Positions 26,513-34,835 of a stretch of DNA of 64,000 nucleotides are shown one piece after another. Made by a program: the position numbers and the translations under genes. The notes beneath the pieces were generated by a model. That model saw only the letters and a list, made by a program, of their open reading frames with translations, was not told the DNA's origin and made no database searches. Each line of letters starts with the position of its first letter. Within the stretch, counting starts at the first letter, position 1. This DNA comes from an uncultured Alphaproteobacteria bacterium (GTDB lineage Bacteria; Pseudomonadota; Alphaproteobacteria; HIMB59): NCBI GenBank assembly GCA_902538085.1, contig CACBDV010000001.1, forward strand, positions 375,063-439,062, written 5' to 3'.

Positions 26513-26911
26513 ATGAAATTTAAGTATGGGATATTTATTTTATTTTTCTCAATAAATTGTTTTGCTCATCATCCAGGAAATCAGATAGATGCTGATAAGC
26601 CTTACCCTTCAATTAATTTAACAGTCATCAAAGATAAAATTGATGGTTACAATATTTTTATAGATTTAAAAAATTTTAATCTAAACCCTTCAGAAATTGG
26701 AGGTGAAAATATTTCAAACTCTGGATATTTACAGCTTTTTATAAATGATATAAGAATCACAAGAATTTATTCTGACTGGGTACACGTACCTCAACGTTTT
26801 TTTAATCTGAAAGAAAACTTTATCAAAATTACAATTCATTCCTATCTCCATGATCAGTTTACTATTAAGGGGAAACCAATAGAACACATAGTAAAAGTTA
26901 TCGATAATTAA
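26513..26911 (+). CDS. Secreted protein of unknown function
   Basis: A 132-residue protein with a signal peptide (MKFKYGIFILFFSINCFA), then 'HHPGNQIDADKPYPS' and a beta-rich domain containing 'NSGYLQLFINDIRITRIYSDWVHVP'. The His-His after cleavage and the domain outline recall small periplasmic proteins found near copper or cytochrome genes, but none are adjacent here. I do not recognise the family. It lies 41 bp after the lipoprotein gene on the same strand. Confidence 0.65.
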   Translation: MKFKYGIFILFFSINCFAHHPGNQIDADKPYPSINLTVIKDKIDGYNIFIDLKNFNLNPSEIGGENISNSGYLQLFINDIRITRIYSDWVHVPQRFFNLKENFIKITIHSYLHDQFTIKGKPIEHIVKVIDN

Positions 26912-26993
26912 ATTTAATTTAAAGAATTTAAAAAAACTTACTCTATGTACAAAAGTTAAATGAATTTCGGATTTTCTAAAAATAAATAGTTAC

Positions 26994-27467
26994 TCAAGCT
27001 TTATAAGGAAGTGAAGAGTGATGCAAAACTATTTTTAATATATCGTTTTCAGTTTTTTTATATCCCCAGCTCTTATCAACTTTGACAGAGGTTCCTTCTT
27101 TGTTTATCAAAGTTACCCAACCCATCCACATTGCTACATTTTGATCAATAAACACGGATGATGTTTCTGATTTGACTTCGAGCCAATCTTTAATTCCAAA
27201 ACCACTGTCTGTTGGGTACTTTGGATTATTTCCAACAAAGTATGAAAGTGCTCCCTCTTTGTCTAATCGAAATGTTTGATTACCACCACTAAGAGTTGGT
27301 TTAAATAATACTGATCCTAACTCAAAACCGTAAAGATTATCTAACATTTCGTTTGCAACTAAAGTAGCTTGATCAATACCTTTTTTTTCATAAGCCTGTG
27401 AAATTGCAATCATGCTCTCTCCCCAAGCAGTACGAGCATTCGTTAAATCATTTTCATTTATTGTCAT
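26994..27467 (-). CDS. SnoaL/NTF2-like conserved protein of unknown function
   Basis: A 157-residue soluble protein. The pattern 'ARTAWGESMIAISQAYEKKGI', 'SVLFKPTLSGGNQTFRLDKEGALSYFVG', 'GFGIKDWLEV' and 'DKSWGYKK..ILKIVLHHSSLPY' belongs to a well-conserved marine family with an NTF2-like outline. Members are sometimes labelled phosphoribosyl-AMP cyclohydrolase; I see no HisI zinc motif here, so I do not accept that label. It lies just downstream of crtE on the same strand. Confidence 0.6.
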   Translation of the reverse strand: MTINENDLTNARTAWGESMIAISQAYEKKGIDQATLVANEMLDNLYGFELGSVLFKPTLSGGNQTFRLDKEGALSYFVGNNPKYPTDSGFGIKDWLEVKSETSSVFIDQNVAMWMGWVTLINKEGTSVKVDKSWGYKKTENDILKIVLHHSSLPYKA

Positions 27468-27504
27468 TGGCTATGTGTTATTTTATATTTATAAAAATGA
27501 TTAT

Positions 27505-28404
27505 TCATTTAATACGATTAACGATAAAATTAACAAGACTCGACATATATAGCAAGGGTTCCCTCTTTTTATTAAAGAAATTTTGCATTGCTTTGTAATT
27601 TCTATTTTGAATCAGTTTTAAATACTTAATACATTCAGTACGATTAAGCTTATATGCAATATTTGCTTTTTGTGAGTCTTTTTTAATTTTCTTTCCAACT
27701 TTTTTCTCATTGCCCCATCTATCAAGCATATCATCAGTAACTTGAAAAATTTTTCCAATTGTATCTCCAATTTTTTTTAGCTCTCTTTTTTTATTTAAAT
27801 TTAATTTTTTTACAGTTAAAAGAAGATTGAAACATAAACTGAATAATGCACCTGTTTTTAAAAGATGCATTGTCTCTATATCCTTTATTATTGAATTTTT
27901 TTTCATGTAAATATCCATGGATTGTCCAGCAATCAAACCCTCCAAACCGTTAGCTTTTGAAAGCATCTGTATTGATTTGATTTTCTGGTTATCAGAGAGA
28001 TTTTTTGACTCAGCTAGCGTTTTTACTGATAAGACTTGAAACATATCTCCAGCTAAGACAGCAGTTGCCTCATCAAATTTTTTATGCACAGTTAATTTAC
28101 CCCTTCTATAGTCATCGTTATCCATAGACGGTAAATCATCGTGGATTAGTGAGTGCAGGTGAACACATTCTATCGAAAGGGCAAAGTCATCTAATATTTT
28201 CGGCTTAATATCTAGATATAAACCCATTCGACAAAGCAAGAACGGTCTAATCCTCTTGCCACCAGTTTTGGCAAAATAAATCATTGCCTTCTTAATTCGT
28301 TTATCGGGTGACTTTAATTCTTGTATGTGTCTAATAAGCTTTTTATCAAAATTCAGAGAAAATGATTTAATTTGCTTTTTCTCAAAGTTTTCACTTATTT
28401 TCAT
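27505..28404 (-). CDS. crtE: Geranylgeranyl/farnesyl diphosphate synthase (carotenoid precursor)
   Basis: A 299-residue trans-isoprenyl diphosphate synthase. The first Asp-rich motif is 'HDDLPSMDNDDYRRG' and the second 'QVTDDMLDRWGN', with 'GGKRIRPFLL' for substrate diphosphate. The DDxxxxD spacing fits both IspA and CrtE. Its place next to proteorhodopsin and the crtIBY genes, and the absence of dxs or xseB neighbours, favour the C20 product that feeds CrtB. It is transcribed away from proteorhodopsin, 4 bp after a small membrane-protein gene. Confidence 0.82.
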   Translation of the reverse strand: MKISENFEKKQIKSFSLNFDKKLIRHIQELKSPDKRIKKAMIYFAKTGGKRIRPFLLCRMGLYLDIKPKILDDFALSIECVHLHSLIHDDLPSMDNDDYRRGKLTVHKKFDEATAVLAGDMFQVLSVKTLAESKNLSDNQKIKSIQMLSKANGLEGLIAGQSMDIYMKKNSIIKDIETMHLLKTGALFSLCFNLLLTVKKLNLNKKRELKKIGDTIGKIFQVTDDMLDRWGNEKKVGKKIKKDSQKANIAYKLNRTECIKYLKLIQNRNYKAMQNFFNKKREPLLYMSSLVNFIVNRIK

Positions 28405-28408
28405 TTAA

Positions 28409-28630
28409 TTACAAGTTATCCAAGTAATGAGAGGTGTGATTATCGAAAATGAATATAATTACACCTATAAATACAAGGTAAACAAAGAAATTAATGATTT
28501 TCTTAGTTTTTTTGTTATTTATGTAGCTTTTATTGAATTTCAGTATTATCCATAGCAATAGTGTGGATAAAAAGAATAAAAACCCATTAAACAGTACACT
28601 ATCTTGAAAAATAGCCATTTTTTTACCCAC
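28409..28630 (-). CDS. Small two-helix membrane protein upstream of crtE
   Basis: A 73-residue protein with two predicted membrane segments (SVLFNGFLFFLSTLLLWIIL and IINFFVYLVFIGVIIFIF) separated by a Lys-rich loop. It has a GTG start preceded by GGGAG at the right distance, and 4 bp separate its end from crtE. This supports real translation and an operon with crtE. I do not recognise the family. Its position between crtE and proteorhodopsin makes a link to the photosystem membrane possible but unproven. Confidence 0.55.
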   Translation of the reverse strand: MGKKMAIFQDSVLFNGFLFFLSTLLLWIILKFNKSYINNKKTKKIINFFVYLVFIGVIIFIFDNHTSHYLDNL

Positions 28631-28769
28631 TATACTCCCAAAATATATTAATAAAAGTCATATTAGGTATTTTTTTTTTGCAATTTATACCTATAATCCC
28701 CTGAAATTAACAAATCCTTACATTTAGGATTCTGTTATAAGTTTTAGAACTTAAGAAAAGGAGTACTCA
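28631..28769 (+). promoter_or_regulatory. Promoter region of proteorhodopsin with two inverted repeats
   Basis: This 139-bp divergent region has a candidate extended -10 (TGTTATAA, 28733-28740). Just upstream is the inverted repeat AATCCT-N7-AGGATT (28713-28731), which would overlap the core promoter and could be an operator. A second repeat, AGGTAT-N16-ATACCT (28665-28692), encloses a run of nine T. A strong ribosome site (AAGGAG, 28758-28763) lies 6 nt before the ATG, far better than most in this window, and fits high expression. The -35 box is not clear. Confidence 0.55.
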
Positions 28770-29537
28770 ATGATTAAGTTTTTAAAATCTATGGCTATCC
28801 CAACAGCTGCTCTAGTAGCACTGCCAGGAATAGCTTCTGCAAGCGTTGGCTTAGCGCCAGACGACTTTGTTGGGATATCTTTTTGGGTTATCTCAATGTG
28901 TATGGTTGCCGCTACTGCATTCTTTTTCCTAGAAACTAACAACGTATCAGGTAAGTGGAAGACATCTCTTGCACTTGGTGGTCTTGTTTGTCTAGTTGCC
29001 GCAGTACACTACTTCTATATGAGAGAAGTATGGGTAACAACAGGTGATACACCTACTGTTTATAGATATGTTGACTGGTTAATCACTGTTCCATTACAGA
29101 TGATTGAATTCTACATTATCCTTGCTGCAGTTGCTGCAGTGTCAGCTGGTATTTTCTGGAGACTGTTAATCGGTACTTTAGTGATGCTTGTTGCTGGTTA
29201 TGCTGGTGAAGCTGGTTTCATCAACGCATGGGCAGGATTCATTGTAGGTCTAGCTGGTTGGGCATACATTTTATATGAAATTTTTGCTGGTGAAGCTGGT
29301 AAAGCTGCTGCTGACAAATGTCCTGCAGCTGTTCAAACAGCTTTCAACACAATGAGATGGATCGTTACAGTTGGTTGGGCAATTTATCCATTAGGATATT
29401 TCTTCGGTTACTTAACTGGAGGAGCTGATGCTGTAACTCTAAACGTTATCTATAACGTTGCTGACGTTGTGAATAAGATTGCTTTTGTCGCAGTTATTTG
29501 GGCTGCTGCTGTAGCATCTTCAGGCAAAAAAGCTTAA
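28770..29537 (+). CDS. Proteorhodopsin, blue-tuned light-driven proton pump
   Basis: A 255-residue seven-helix opsin with an N-terminal signal-like segment. Functional residues are visible: His80, proton acceptor Asp102 ('RYVDWLITVPLQ'), spectral-tuning Gln110 (position 105 in standard numbering; Gln marks blue absorption), proton donor Glu113 ('MIEFY') and retinal Schiff-base Lys236 ('ADVVNKIAFVAVIW'). The Asp/Glu pair identifies an outward proton pump rather than a sodium or chloride pump. It is monocistronic, with a strong ribosome site and its own terminator. The retinal genes follow. Confidence 0.98.
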   Translation: MIKFLKSMAIPTAALVALPGIASASVGLAPDDFVGISFWVISMCMVAATAFFFLETNNVSGKWKTSLALGGLVCLVAAVHYFYMREVWVTTGDTPTVYRYVDWLITVPLQMIEFYIILAAVAAVSAGIFWRLLIGTLVMLVAGYAGEAGFINAWAGFIVGLAGWAYILYEIFAGEAGKAAADKCPAAVQTAFNTMRWIVTVGWAIYPLGYFFGYLTGGADAVTLNVIYNVADVVNKIAFVAVIWAAAVASSGKKA

Positions 29538-29558
29538 TAAAGCTTTATAACCTATTTA

Positions 29559-29592
29559 AACCAGGCAAGGCTAACTTGCCTGGTTTTTTTTT
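29559..29592 (+). terminator. Rho-independent terminator after proteorhodopsin
   Basis: AACCAGGCAAG pairs perfectly with CTTGCCTGGTT around a 5-nt loop (GCTAA), then a run of nine T that begins within the stem's end. This 11-bp stem plus T-tract is the clearest terminator in the window. It isolates the highly expressed opsin message from crtI, which starts only 28 bp later. Confidence 0.95.
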
Positions 29593-29619
29593 GTCTAAAT
29601 TTCATATACTTTAACTATC

Positions 29620-31107
29620 TTGAGTAAGAAAGTTGTAGTTATTGGTGGGGGTTTTGGAGGACTAGCTGCTGCCTTAAGGTGCAGAAAACTTGGTTTTGAT
29701 GTCACCCTGCTTGAAAGACTTAACATGCTTGGCGGAAGAGCAAGAGTTTTCGAGAAAGACGGTTATAGACACGATGCTGGACCAACTGTTATAACAGCAC
29801 CCTTTTTATTTGAAGAACTTTTTGAATTATTTGGTGAAAACTTAAAAGATCACTTAAATTTTAAATCCTTAGACCCTTGGTACAGATTTTACTTTCACAA
29901 TGGAAAAACTTTTGATTATCGACCATCTATCGAAGATACAAATAATGAAATAAGAAAATTTGATGAAAATGATGTTGATGGGTATGACAAATTATTAAAA
30001 ACATCAAAAGATATTTTTGAGATAGGTTTCGAAAAGTTATCGGATAAGCCATTTATTTCCTTTTGGGAAATGGCAAAGCAAATACCATCGTTAATAAAAC
30101 TCAAAAGTTATTTAACAGTCAGTCAATTAGTAAATAGCAAATTAAAAAATAAGTATCTGCGGAAGGCATTTTCGATACATCCTTTATTAGTTGGGGGCAA
30201 TCCGTTCACTACAACATCTATATATGCATTAATACACTATCTTGAAAGAAAGTGGGGGGTGTACTTTTGCATGGGAGGCACAGGTAAAATTGTGAGAGAG
30301 TTAGAAAATTTAATGTTAAGACAGGGTATTACTGTTAATAAAGAAACAGATGTAGAGCAAATTTCCATTATAAATGGTAAAGCGGAAAACGTGGTGCTTA
30401 ATAACGGAAAAAAAATACCTGCGGATCTTGTGATTTGTAATGCAGATCCCCCTACAGTTTACAGTGAAATGTTACCATTAGAATACTCCAGAGATAGTCT
30501 TCTCAAACCTAAGAAATTTACACATTACTCTATGGGCCTTTATGTTCTTTTTTTTGGATCGAAGAAAAAATTTTCTGACGTCGCTCACCACACTATTTGG
30601 ATGTCTGAAAGATATAAGGAACTGCTTCACGATATTTTTGAGAAAAAGATTTTGACAGAGGATTTTTCACTTTATCTTCATCGTCCAACAGCAACAGATG
30701 ATACTTTTGCACCAGAGGGATGTGATAGTTTTTATGTTTTATGCCCTGTTCCTAATCTTCAAGGAGATGTTCAATGGAATTCAGAGGGTCCAAAACTTAA
30801 GGATAGAATAGTTGAAGCACTGGATAAAACTATTATGCCAGGACTAAAAGAAAACATTGAGGCAGAATTCTGGATGACTCCTGAGGATTTTAAAAATGAT
30901 TATAGATCAAAATACGGAGCTGGATTTTCTGTGGCACCAATTTTTTCTCAATCGGCATGGTTTCGCTATCACAACAAAGATAAGAAAATACCAAATTTAT
31001 ATTTTTCAGCTGCGGGATCACACCCAGGTGCCGGAATACCTGGCGTATTGTGCTCTGCTAAGGTAATAGAGAAGCTTATAATTAAGGATTTCAAAGTTAG
31101 TCATTAA
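29620..31107 (+). CDS. crtI: Phytoene desaturase CrtI
   Basis: A 495-residue FAD-dependent carotene desaturase. The N-terminal dinucleotide fold is 'VVVIGGGFGGLAAALRCRKLG', then 'ERLNMLGGRARVFEKDGYRHDAGPT', with the C-terminal 'FSAAGSHPGAGIPGVLCSAKV' characteristic of CrtI. It converts phytoene to lycopene. It begins with TTG and has no visible ribosome site. A possible -10 (TATACT, 29605-29610) lies 9 bp upstream, so the message may be nearly leaderless. It is first of four tightly packed genes. Confidence 0.96.
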   Translation: MSKKVVVIGGGFGGLAAALRCRKLGFDVTLLERLNMLGGRARVFEKDGYRHDAGPTVITAPFLFEELFELFGENLKDHLNFKSLDPWYRFYFHNGKTFDYRPSIEDTNNEIRKFDENDVDGYDKLLKTSKDIFEIGFEKLSDKPFISFWEMAKQIPSLIKLKSYLTVSQLVNSKLKNKYLRKAFSIHPLLVGGNPFTTTSIYALIHYLERKWGVYFCMGGTGKIVRELENLMLRQGITVNKETDVEQISIINGKAENVVLNNGKKIPADLVICNADPPTVYSEMLPLEYSRDSLLKPKKFTHYSMGLYVLFFGSKKKFSDVAHHTIWMSERYKELLHDIFEKKILTEDFSLYLHRPTATDDTFAPEGCDSFYVLCPVPNLQGDVQWNSEGPKLKDRIVEALDKTIMPGLKENIEAEFWMTPEDFKNDYRSKYGAGFSVAPIFSQSAWFRYHNKDKKIPNLYFSAAGSHPGAGIPGVLCSAKVIEKLIIKDFKVSH

Positions 31108-31108
31108 G

Positions 31109-31984
31109 GTGACATCATTTAAAACAAATACCTATAGCATTAAATCGGAAGGTAAAAGTTTTTATTGGGCAAGTTTTTTTTTACCCAAAAAAAATAGAAT
31201 TGCAGCTTCAAGGCTCTATAGCATATGTCGATATCTAGATGATGTGGCAGATAATTCGAAGTTAGATACCTCTTCTCAAATAAAAAATATATTTAATCAA
31301 ATAAAAGAAAATGAGAGCTCTGAGATAAATATCTTTTTTAAAAAAAATAATATTAACATTGGTATTTTAAAAGATCTAATAGATGGTTTGATCAGCGATC
31401 AGCAGAACGTCAGAGTTACAGATGAAAAAGAATTAATAGATTACTCATACAAGGTTGCTGGAACAGTGGGTTTGATGATGTTACCAATAATTAATACCAA
31501 AGATGCTGAAGCAAGAAAGCATGCTATTGATTTAGGAATTGCTATGCAACTAACAAATATTGCAAGGGATGTTTACGAGGACGCAAAAATGAATAGGTTA
31601 TATCTACCAAAAGAATGGTTAGGACAAGTCTCAATAAGTGACCTAATAGATAATAAGTTAGATGATCAAAAAAAAAAATTGATTGAATTATCTATTAAAA
31701 ATTTAATAGAACTCTCTGATAAATTCTATGCAAACGGTTTTTCTGGTATGAAATTTATTCCTCTTAGAACCAGACTAGCAATATTTTTTGCAGCAAAAAT
31801 TTACAAAGGGATTGGGGAAAAGATTAAAAGCGGTGGTTATGTTTACAAGCTTGAAAGAATTTATTTAAACAAATTAGAAAAGTTATGGATTACAATAATT
31901 TCTATACCTGAATTTTTATTTTTAAAAAATATTTTTAAATCCTACAAATCGATTAGGGGCTCATTTAAAAATGAAAATATATGA
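31109..31984 (+). CDS. crtB: Phytoene synthase CrtB
   Basis: A 291-residue squalene/phytoene synthase. It has 'SFYWASFFLP', the first Asp-rich motif in 'ICRYLDDVADN', and 'GIAMQLTNIARDVYEDAKMNRLYLP', which carries the second Asp-rich motif and the QLTNI(A/L)RD signature. It joins two geranylgeranyl diphosphates into phytoene. It has a GTG start 1 bp after crtI and a 14-bp overlap with crtY. Confidence 0.95.
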   Translation: MTSFKTNTYSIKSEGKSFYWASFFLPKKNRIAASRLYSICRYLDDVADNSKLDTSSQIKNIFNQIKENESSEINIFFKKNNINIGILKDLIDGLISDQQNVRVTDEKELIDYSYKVAGTVGLMMLPIINTKDAEARKHAIDLGIAMQLTNIARDVYEDAKMNRLYLPKEWLGQVSISDLIDNKLDDQKKKLIELSIKNLIELSDKFYANGFSGMKFIPLRTRLAIFFAAKIYKGIGEKIKSGGYVYKLERIYLNKLEKLWITIISIPEFLFLKNIFKSYKSIRGSFKNENI

Positions 31985-33056
31985 TGTAGCATTTTTGGGC
32001 ATGGGTGCCAGTGCCCTTGCTACTGCAAAATTAAAGTATAAGGGAACAAGTGTTAGTTTAATTGGCATTGATAAAAATTATCATAGCAAAAGAAATAATT
32101 TTTTTGCATTTTGGCTGACAGATTGGATGAAAGATTTTGATAGTCTTGCACAAAAAAAATGGTTTTGCTGGAACTTTTACTTAACAAATAATCATATAAA
32201 ACATGAAACTAAGGATTTACCCTATTGCACTATAAGATACCAAGATTGGAAAAATTATTGCTTAAAAGGCTTAGAAAACTTATCAATTAAAGAGTTCAAT
32301 GTTCAAAGTATTACGAATTTAAAAAAATACTATGAAATCAAGCTAGAGAATGGTGAGGAAATTTTTGCTAAGAAAATTTATGATTCTCGTACGCCGAAAT
32401 TGGAAAATGAAAAAGTAAAACAGCATTTTTTTGGATACCTTATAGAAACTAAACAAATGATAAATGGTAATAGTGTGACCTTAATGGATTTTCGTGTTGA
32501 ACAAAAAATGGGATTACATTTTATGTATTGTTTACCAATAGATGAAAATAGAATGTTAGTTGAGTCAACAGTTTTTTCTTCAGAAATCCAAGAGGATGAA
32601 TGGTATCAAAAACAGATATTAGAATACATTGAGACAAAATTAAATTTATCTGAATATAAAATAGTTGATGAAGAAAAAGGGGCGTTACCAATGTATGATA
32701 TTGAAAACAAATCAAGTGAAAATTATATTCATATCGGTTCAAGAGGTGGTGCCACCAAAATATCAACCGGGTATGCTTTTTCCTTTTTTCTAAAAAACAT
32801 AATGTTAAATTTTGAAAATATTAATAAAGCTCATCACTCATATTTTGATAAATGGATGGATAAGGTATTTGTGAATTATCTGAAAAATAATAGTGGAACA
32901 GAGAAGGTTTTTATTAATATGGCTTACTCTTTAAATGGCAATGAATTTGCATCATTTATGATGGGTGTAGCTGATTTTCCGACAAAATTAAAGGTCATTA
33001 TGTCAATGCCAAAAATTAAATTTATAAAAAGTGCATTAAGCACCATTCGTAATTAA
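31971..33056 (+). CDS. crtY: Lycopene beta-cyclase CrtY
   Basis: A 361-residue CrtY-family cyclase. It has a degenerate flavin-fold start ('VAFLGMGASALATAKL'), 'QHFFGYLIETKQ', 'VTLMDFRVEQ', 'FMYCLPIDENRMLVESTVFS', 'EKGALPMYDIE' and 'IGSRGGATKISTGYAF', the conserved order of bacterial CrtY. It closes both ends of lycopene to give beta-carotene. The next gene, blh, starts immediately after the stop with no gap, so the product is passed straight to retinal formation. Confidence 0.92.
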   Translation: MKIYDVAFLGMGASALATAKLKYKGTSVSLIGIDKNYHSKRNNFFAFWLTDWMKDFDSLAQKKWFCWNFYLTNNHIKHETKDLPYCTIRYQDWKNYCLKGLENLSIKEFNVQSITNLKKYYEIKLENGEEIFAKKIYDSRTPKLENEKVKQHFFGYLIETKQMINGNSVTLMDFRVEQKMGLHFMYCLPIDENRMLVESTVFSSEIQEDEWYQKQILEYIETKLNLSEYKIVDEEKGALPMYDIENKSSENYIHIGSRGGATKISTGYAFSFFLKNIMLNFENINKAHHSYFDKWMDKVFVNYLKNNSGTEKVFINMAYSLNGNEFASFMMGVADFPTKLKVIMSMPKIKFIKSALSTIRN

Positions 33057-33872
33057 ATGTATGAATTAAGCTTTATATCTTTACTTGCTCTTTGCATGGT
33101 TTCATTTATTGGTGTGCCGCATGGTTCATTTGACGGAGCTGTAGCTGCACTGTTAGGTTATAAGACAAGAAAAGATTTTTTTATATTTGTATTCTTATAT
33201 TTAATTATTTCTGCAGCAGTAATTATATTTTGGATTTACTTTTCCGTAATCGCTTTAATTTTATTCATTTTAATGAGTATCGTTCATTTTGGATTATGTG
33301 ACTGGTCCTATCTAGGTTTGAAGAAATATAAATGGTCTGTTTCTTTAACGCATGGTTTAAATATTGTATTTGGGATTATTTTTTTTCACACTAACGAAAC
33401 ATTTGAGATATTTACTTTTTTATCAAATCTATCTTTTAATCAATTTCAAGAATATCTATATATTGTTTACATTTGTTACTTTTTTCTTTTGATTAGATAT
33501 GCATATTTGGCAATTAAATTTACAAGATTAAGATGGGGGATATTAGAAATGTCTATTATTTTATTGGTAATATTTTTAACAGAACCGCTCGTGGCATTTT
33601 CTATCTATTTTTGTTTCATTCATACTTTTAAACATGTCAAATCAATATTAAAAGATACATCAAAATATTTATCAAATAACAAATTTATAACTATAACTAC
33701 CATCTCTTTTACAATCTTAACATGGGTCGGCGGCAGCTTAGCAATTATCTACCTTCATAAGAGTTTTTCTTTTGATGAGTCTTTTATAAAGACACTGTTT
33801 ATTGGATTAGCGGCATTAACTCTTCCCCATATGACTTTAGTAGATATCTTTTATAGAAGAAAATTTAATTGA
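33057..33872 (+). CDS. blh: Beta-carotene 15,15'-dioxygenase Blh (retinal-forming)
   Basis: A 271-residue multi-spanning membrane protein of the Brp/Blh family. Four histidines expected to hold the iron are present with the family spacing: His22 ('GVPHGSFDG'), His77 ('SIVHFGLCD'), His189 and His193 ('CFIHTFKHVKSI'). The common HGSxDH is HGSFDG here. Blh cleaves beta-carotene into two retinals for the opsin. It meets ispH tail to tail with an 8-bp overlap and no terminator. Confidence 0.93.
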   Translation: MYELSFISLLALCMVSFIGVPHGSFDGAVAALLGYKTRKDFFIFVFLYLIISAAVIIFWIYFSVIALILFILMSIVHFGLCDWSYLGLKKYKWSVSLTHGLNIVFGIIFFHTNETFEIFTFLSNLSFNQFQEYLYIVYICYFFLLIRYAYLAIKFTRLRWGILEMSIILLVIFLTEPLVAFSIYFCFIHTFKHVKSILKDTSKYLSNNKFITITTISFTILTWVGGSLAIIYLHKSFSFDESFIKTLFIGLAALTLPHMTLVDIFYRRKFN

Positions 33873-34803
33873 GAAAATTAGGTATTTTAAATGTGATGTT
33901 TTCATCCTCTTTAAAATTTAAAACTTCGATTGCATAAACTTTTTTTATCTGATCAATGAATAAATTTAATTGTTCTTCAGGAGCAGATGCACTAGCTGTC
34001 AAACCTATTGTATTAAATTCTGATAAATTTGAATAATCAAAGTCGTTTATATTTTCAACTAGTTCACTATGTTTACAACCAAATCTTTTAGCAGTTTCGA
34101 CTAACCTAATTGAATTGGAACTATTGTGGGCACCAATCACATAAAAAGCATCAACATTTTTAGACATTTCTTGTACAGATAATTGTCTATTTGAAGTTGC
34201 ATAGCAAATATCGGATTTTTTAGGAGCTAGAATTGAAGGAAATTTTTTTTCTAAAGCATCAACAATACTTTGTGTATCAAAAACTGATAAGGTTGTTTGT
34301 GTTATATAGGCAAGTTTTTGATTTGATGGGAAATATAATTTTTCAACATCCTCAATATTTTGAACTAAAGTTAAATTGCTAATATCCTTGAGCTGTCCAG
34401 CTGTCCCGTCAACTTCAGGGTGATGTTCATGACCGATCATAATTATTTTATATTCGTTTTTTTCTAATTGAATTATTTCTTTATGAATCTTACTGACTAA
34501 TGGGCAGATGGCATCATAAAATAATAGATTATAATCTTTGGCTTTGTTAATTACTCTTTGTGCAACACCATGCGCAGAAAAAATTACAGGTTGTTTTGTA
34601 TTTTTAGGAATTTCTTCTAGCGAATCTACAAATACAACGCCTTTTTCTCTCAAATTACTGACAACAAATTTATTATGAACAATCTCATGACGTACATAAA
34701 CTGGAGCTCCATATTTCAAAAGGCTTTTTTCGACCATTTCAACAGCTCTCTCAACCCCAGCACAAAAACCTCTGTGTTTGGCAGTTATAATCTTTTTAAC
34801 CAC
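33865..34803 (-). CDS. ispH: 4-hydroxy-3-methylbut-2-enyl diphosphate reductase IspH
   Basis: A 312-residue iron-sulfur enzyme. The three cluster cysteines are in 'HRGFCAGVERAVEMVE', 'YDAICPLVSKIH' and 'DICYATSNRQLS', with the active-site histidine region 'IGHEHHPEVDGTAGQ'. IspH makes IPP and DMAPP, the last step of the MEP pathway. It lies beside the carotenoid genes, so precursor supply and retinal synthesis are physically clustered, although on opposite strands. Confidence 0.97.
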   Translation of the reverse strand: MVKKIITAKHRGFCAGVERAVEMVEKSLLKYGAPVYVRHEIVHNKFVVSNLREKGVVFVDSLEEIPKNTKQPVIFSAHGVAQRVINKAKDYNLLFYDAICPLVSKIHKEIIQLEKNEYKIIMIGHEHHPEVDGTAGQLKDISNLTLVQNIEDVEKLYFPSNQKLAYITQTTLSVFDTQSIVDALEKKFPSILAPKKSDICYATSNRQLSVQEMSKNVDAFYVIGAHNSSNSIRLVETAKRFGCKHSELVENINDFDYSNLSEFNTIGLTASASAPEEQLNLFIDQIKKVYAIEVLNFKEDENITFKIPNFLN

Positions 34804-34835
34804 GGTAAATTGTTATCATATTATTAAGAGAAAAA

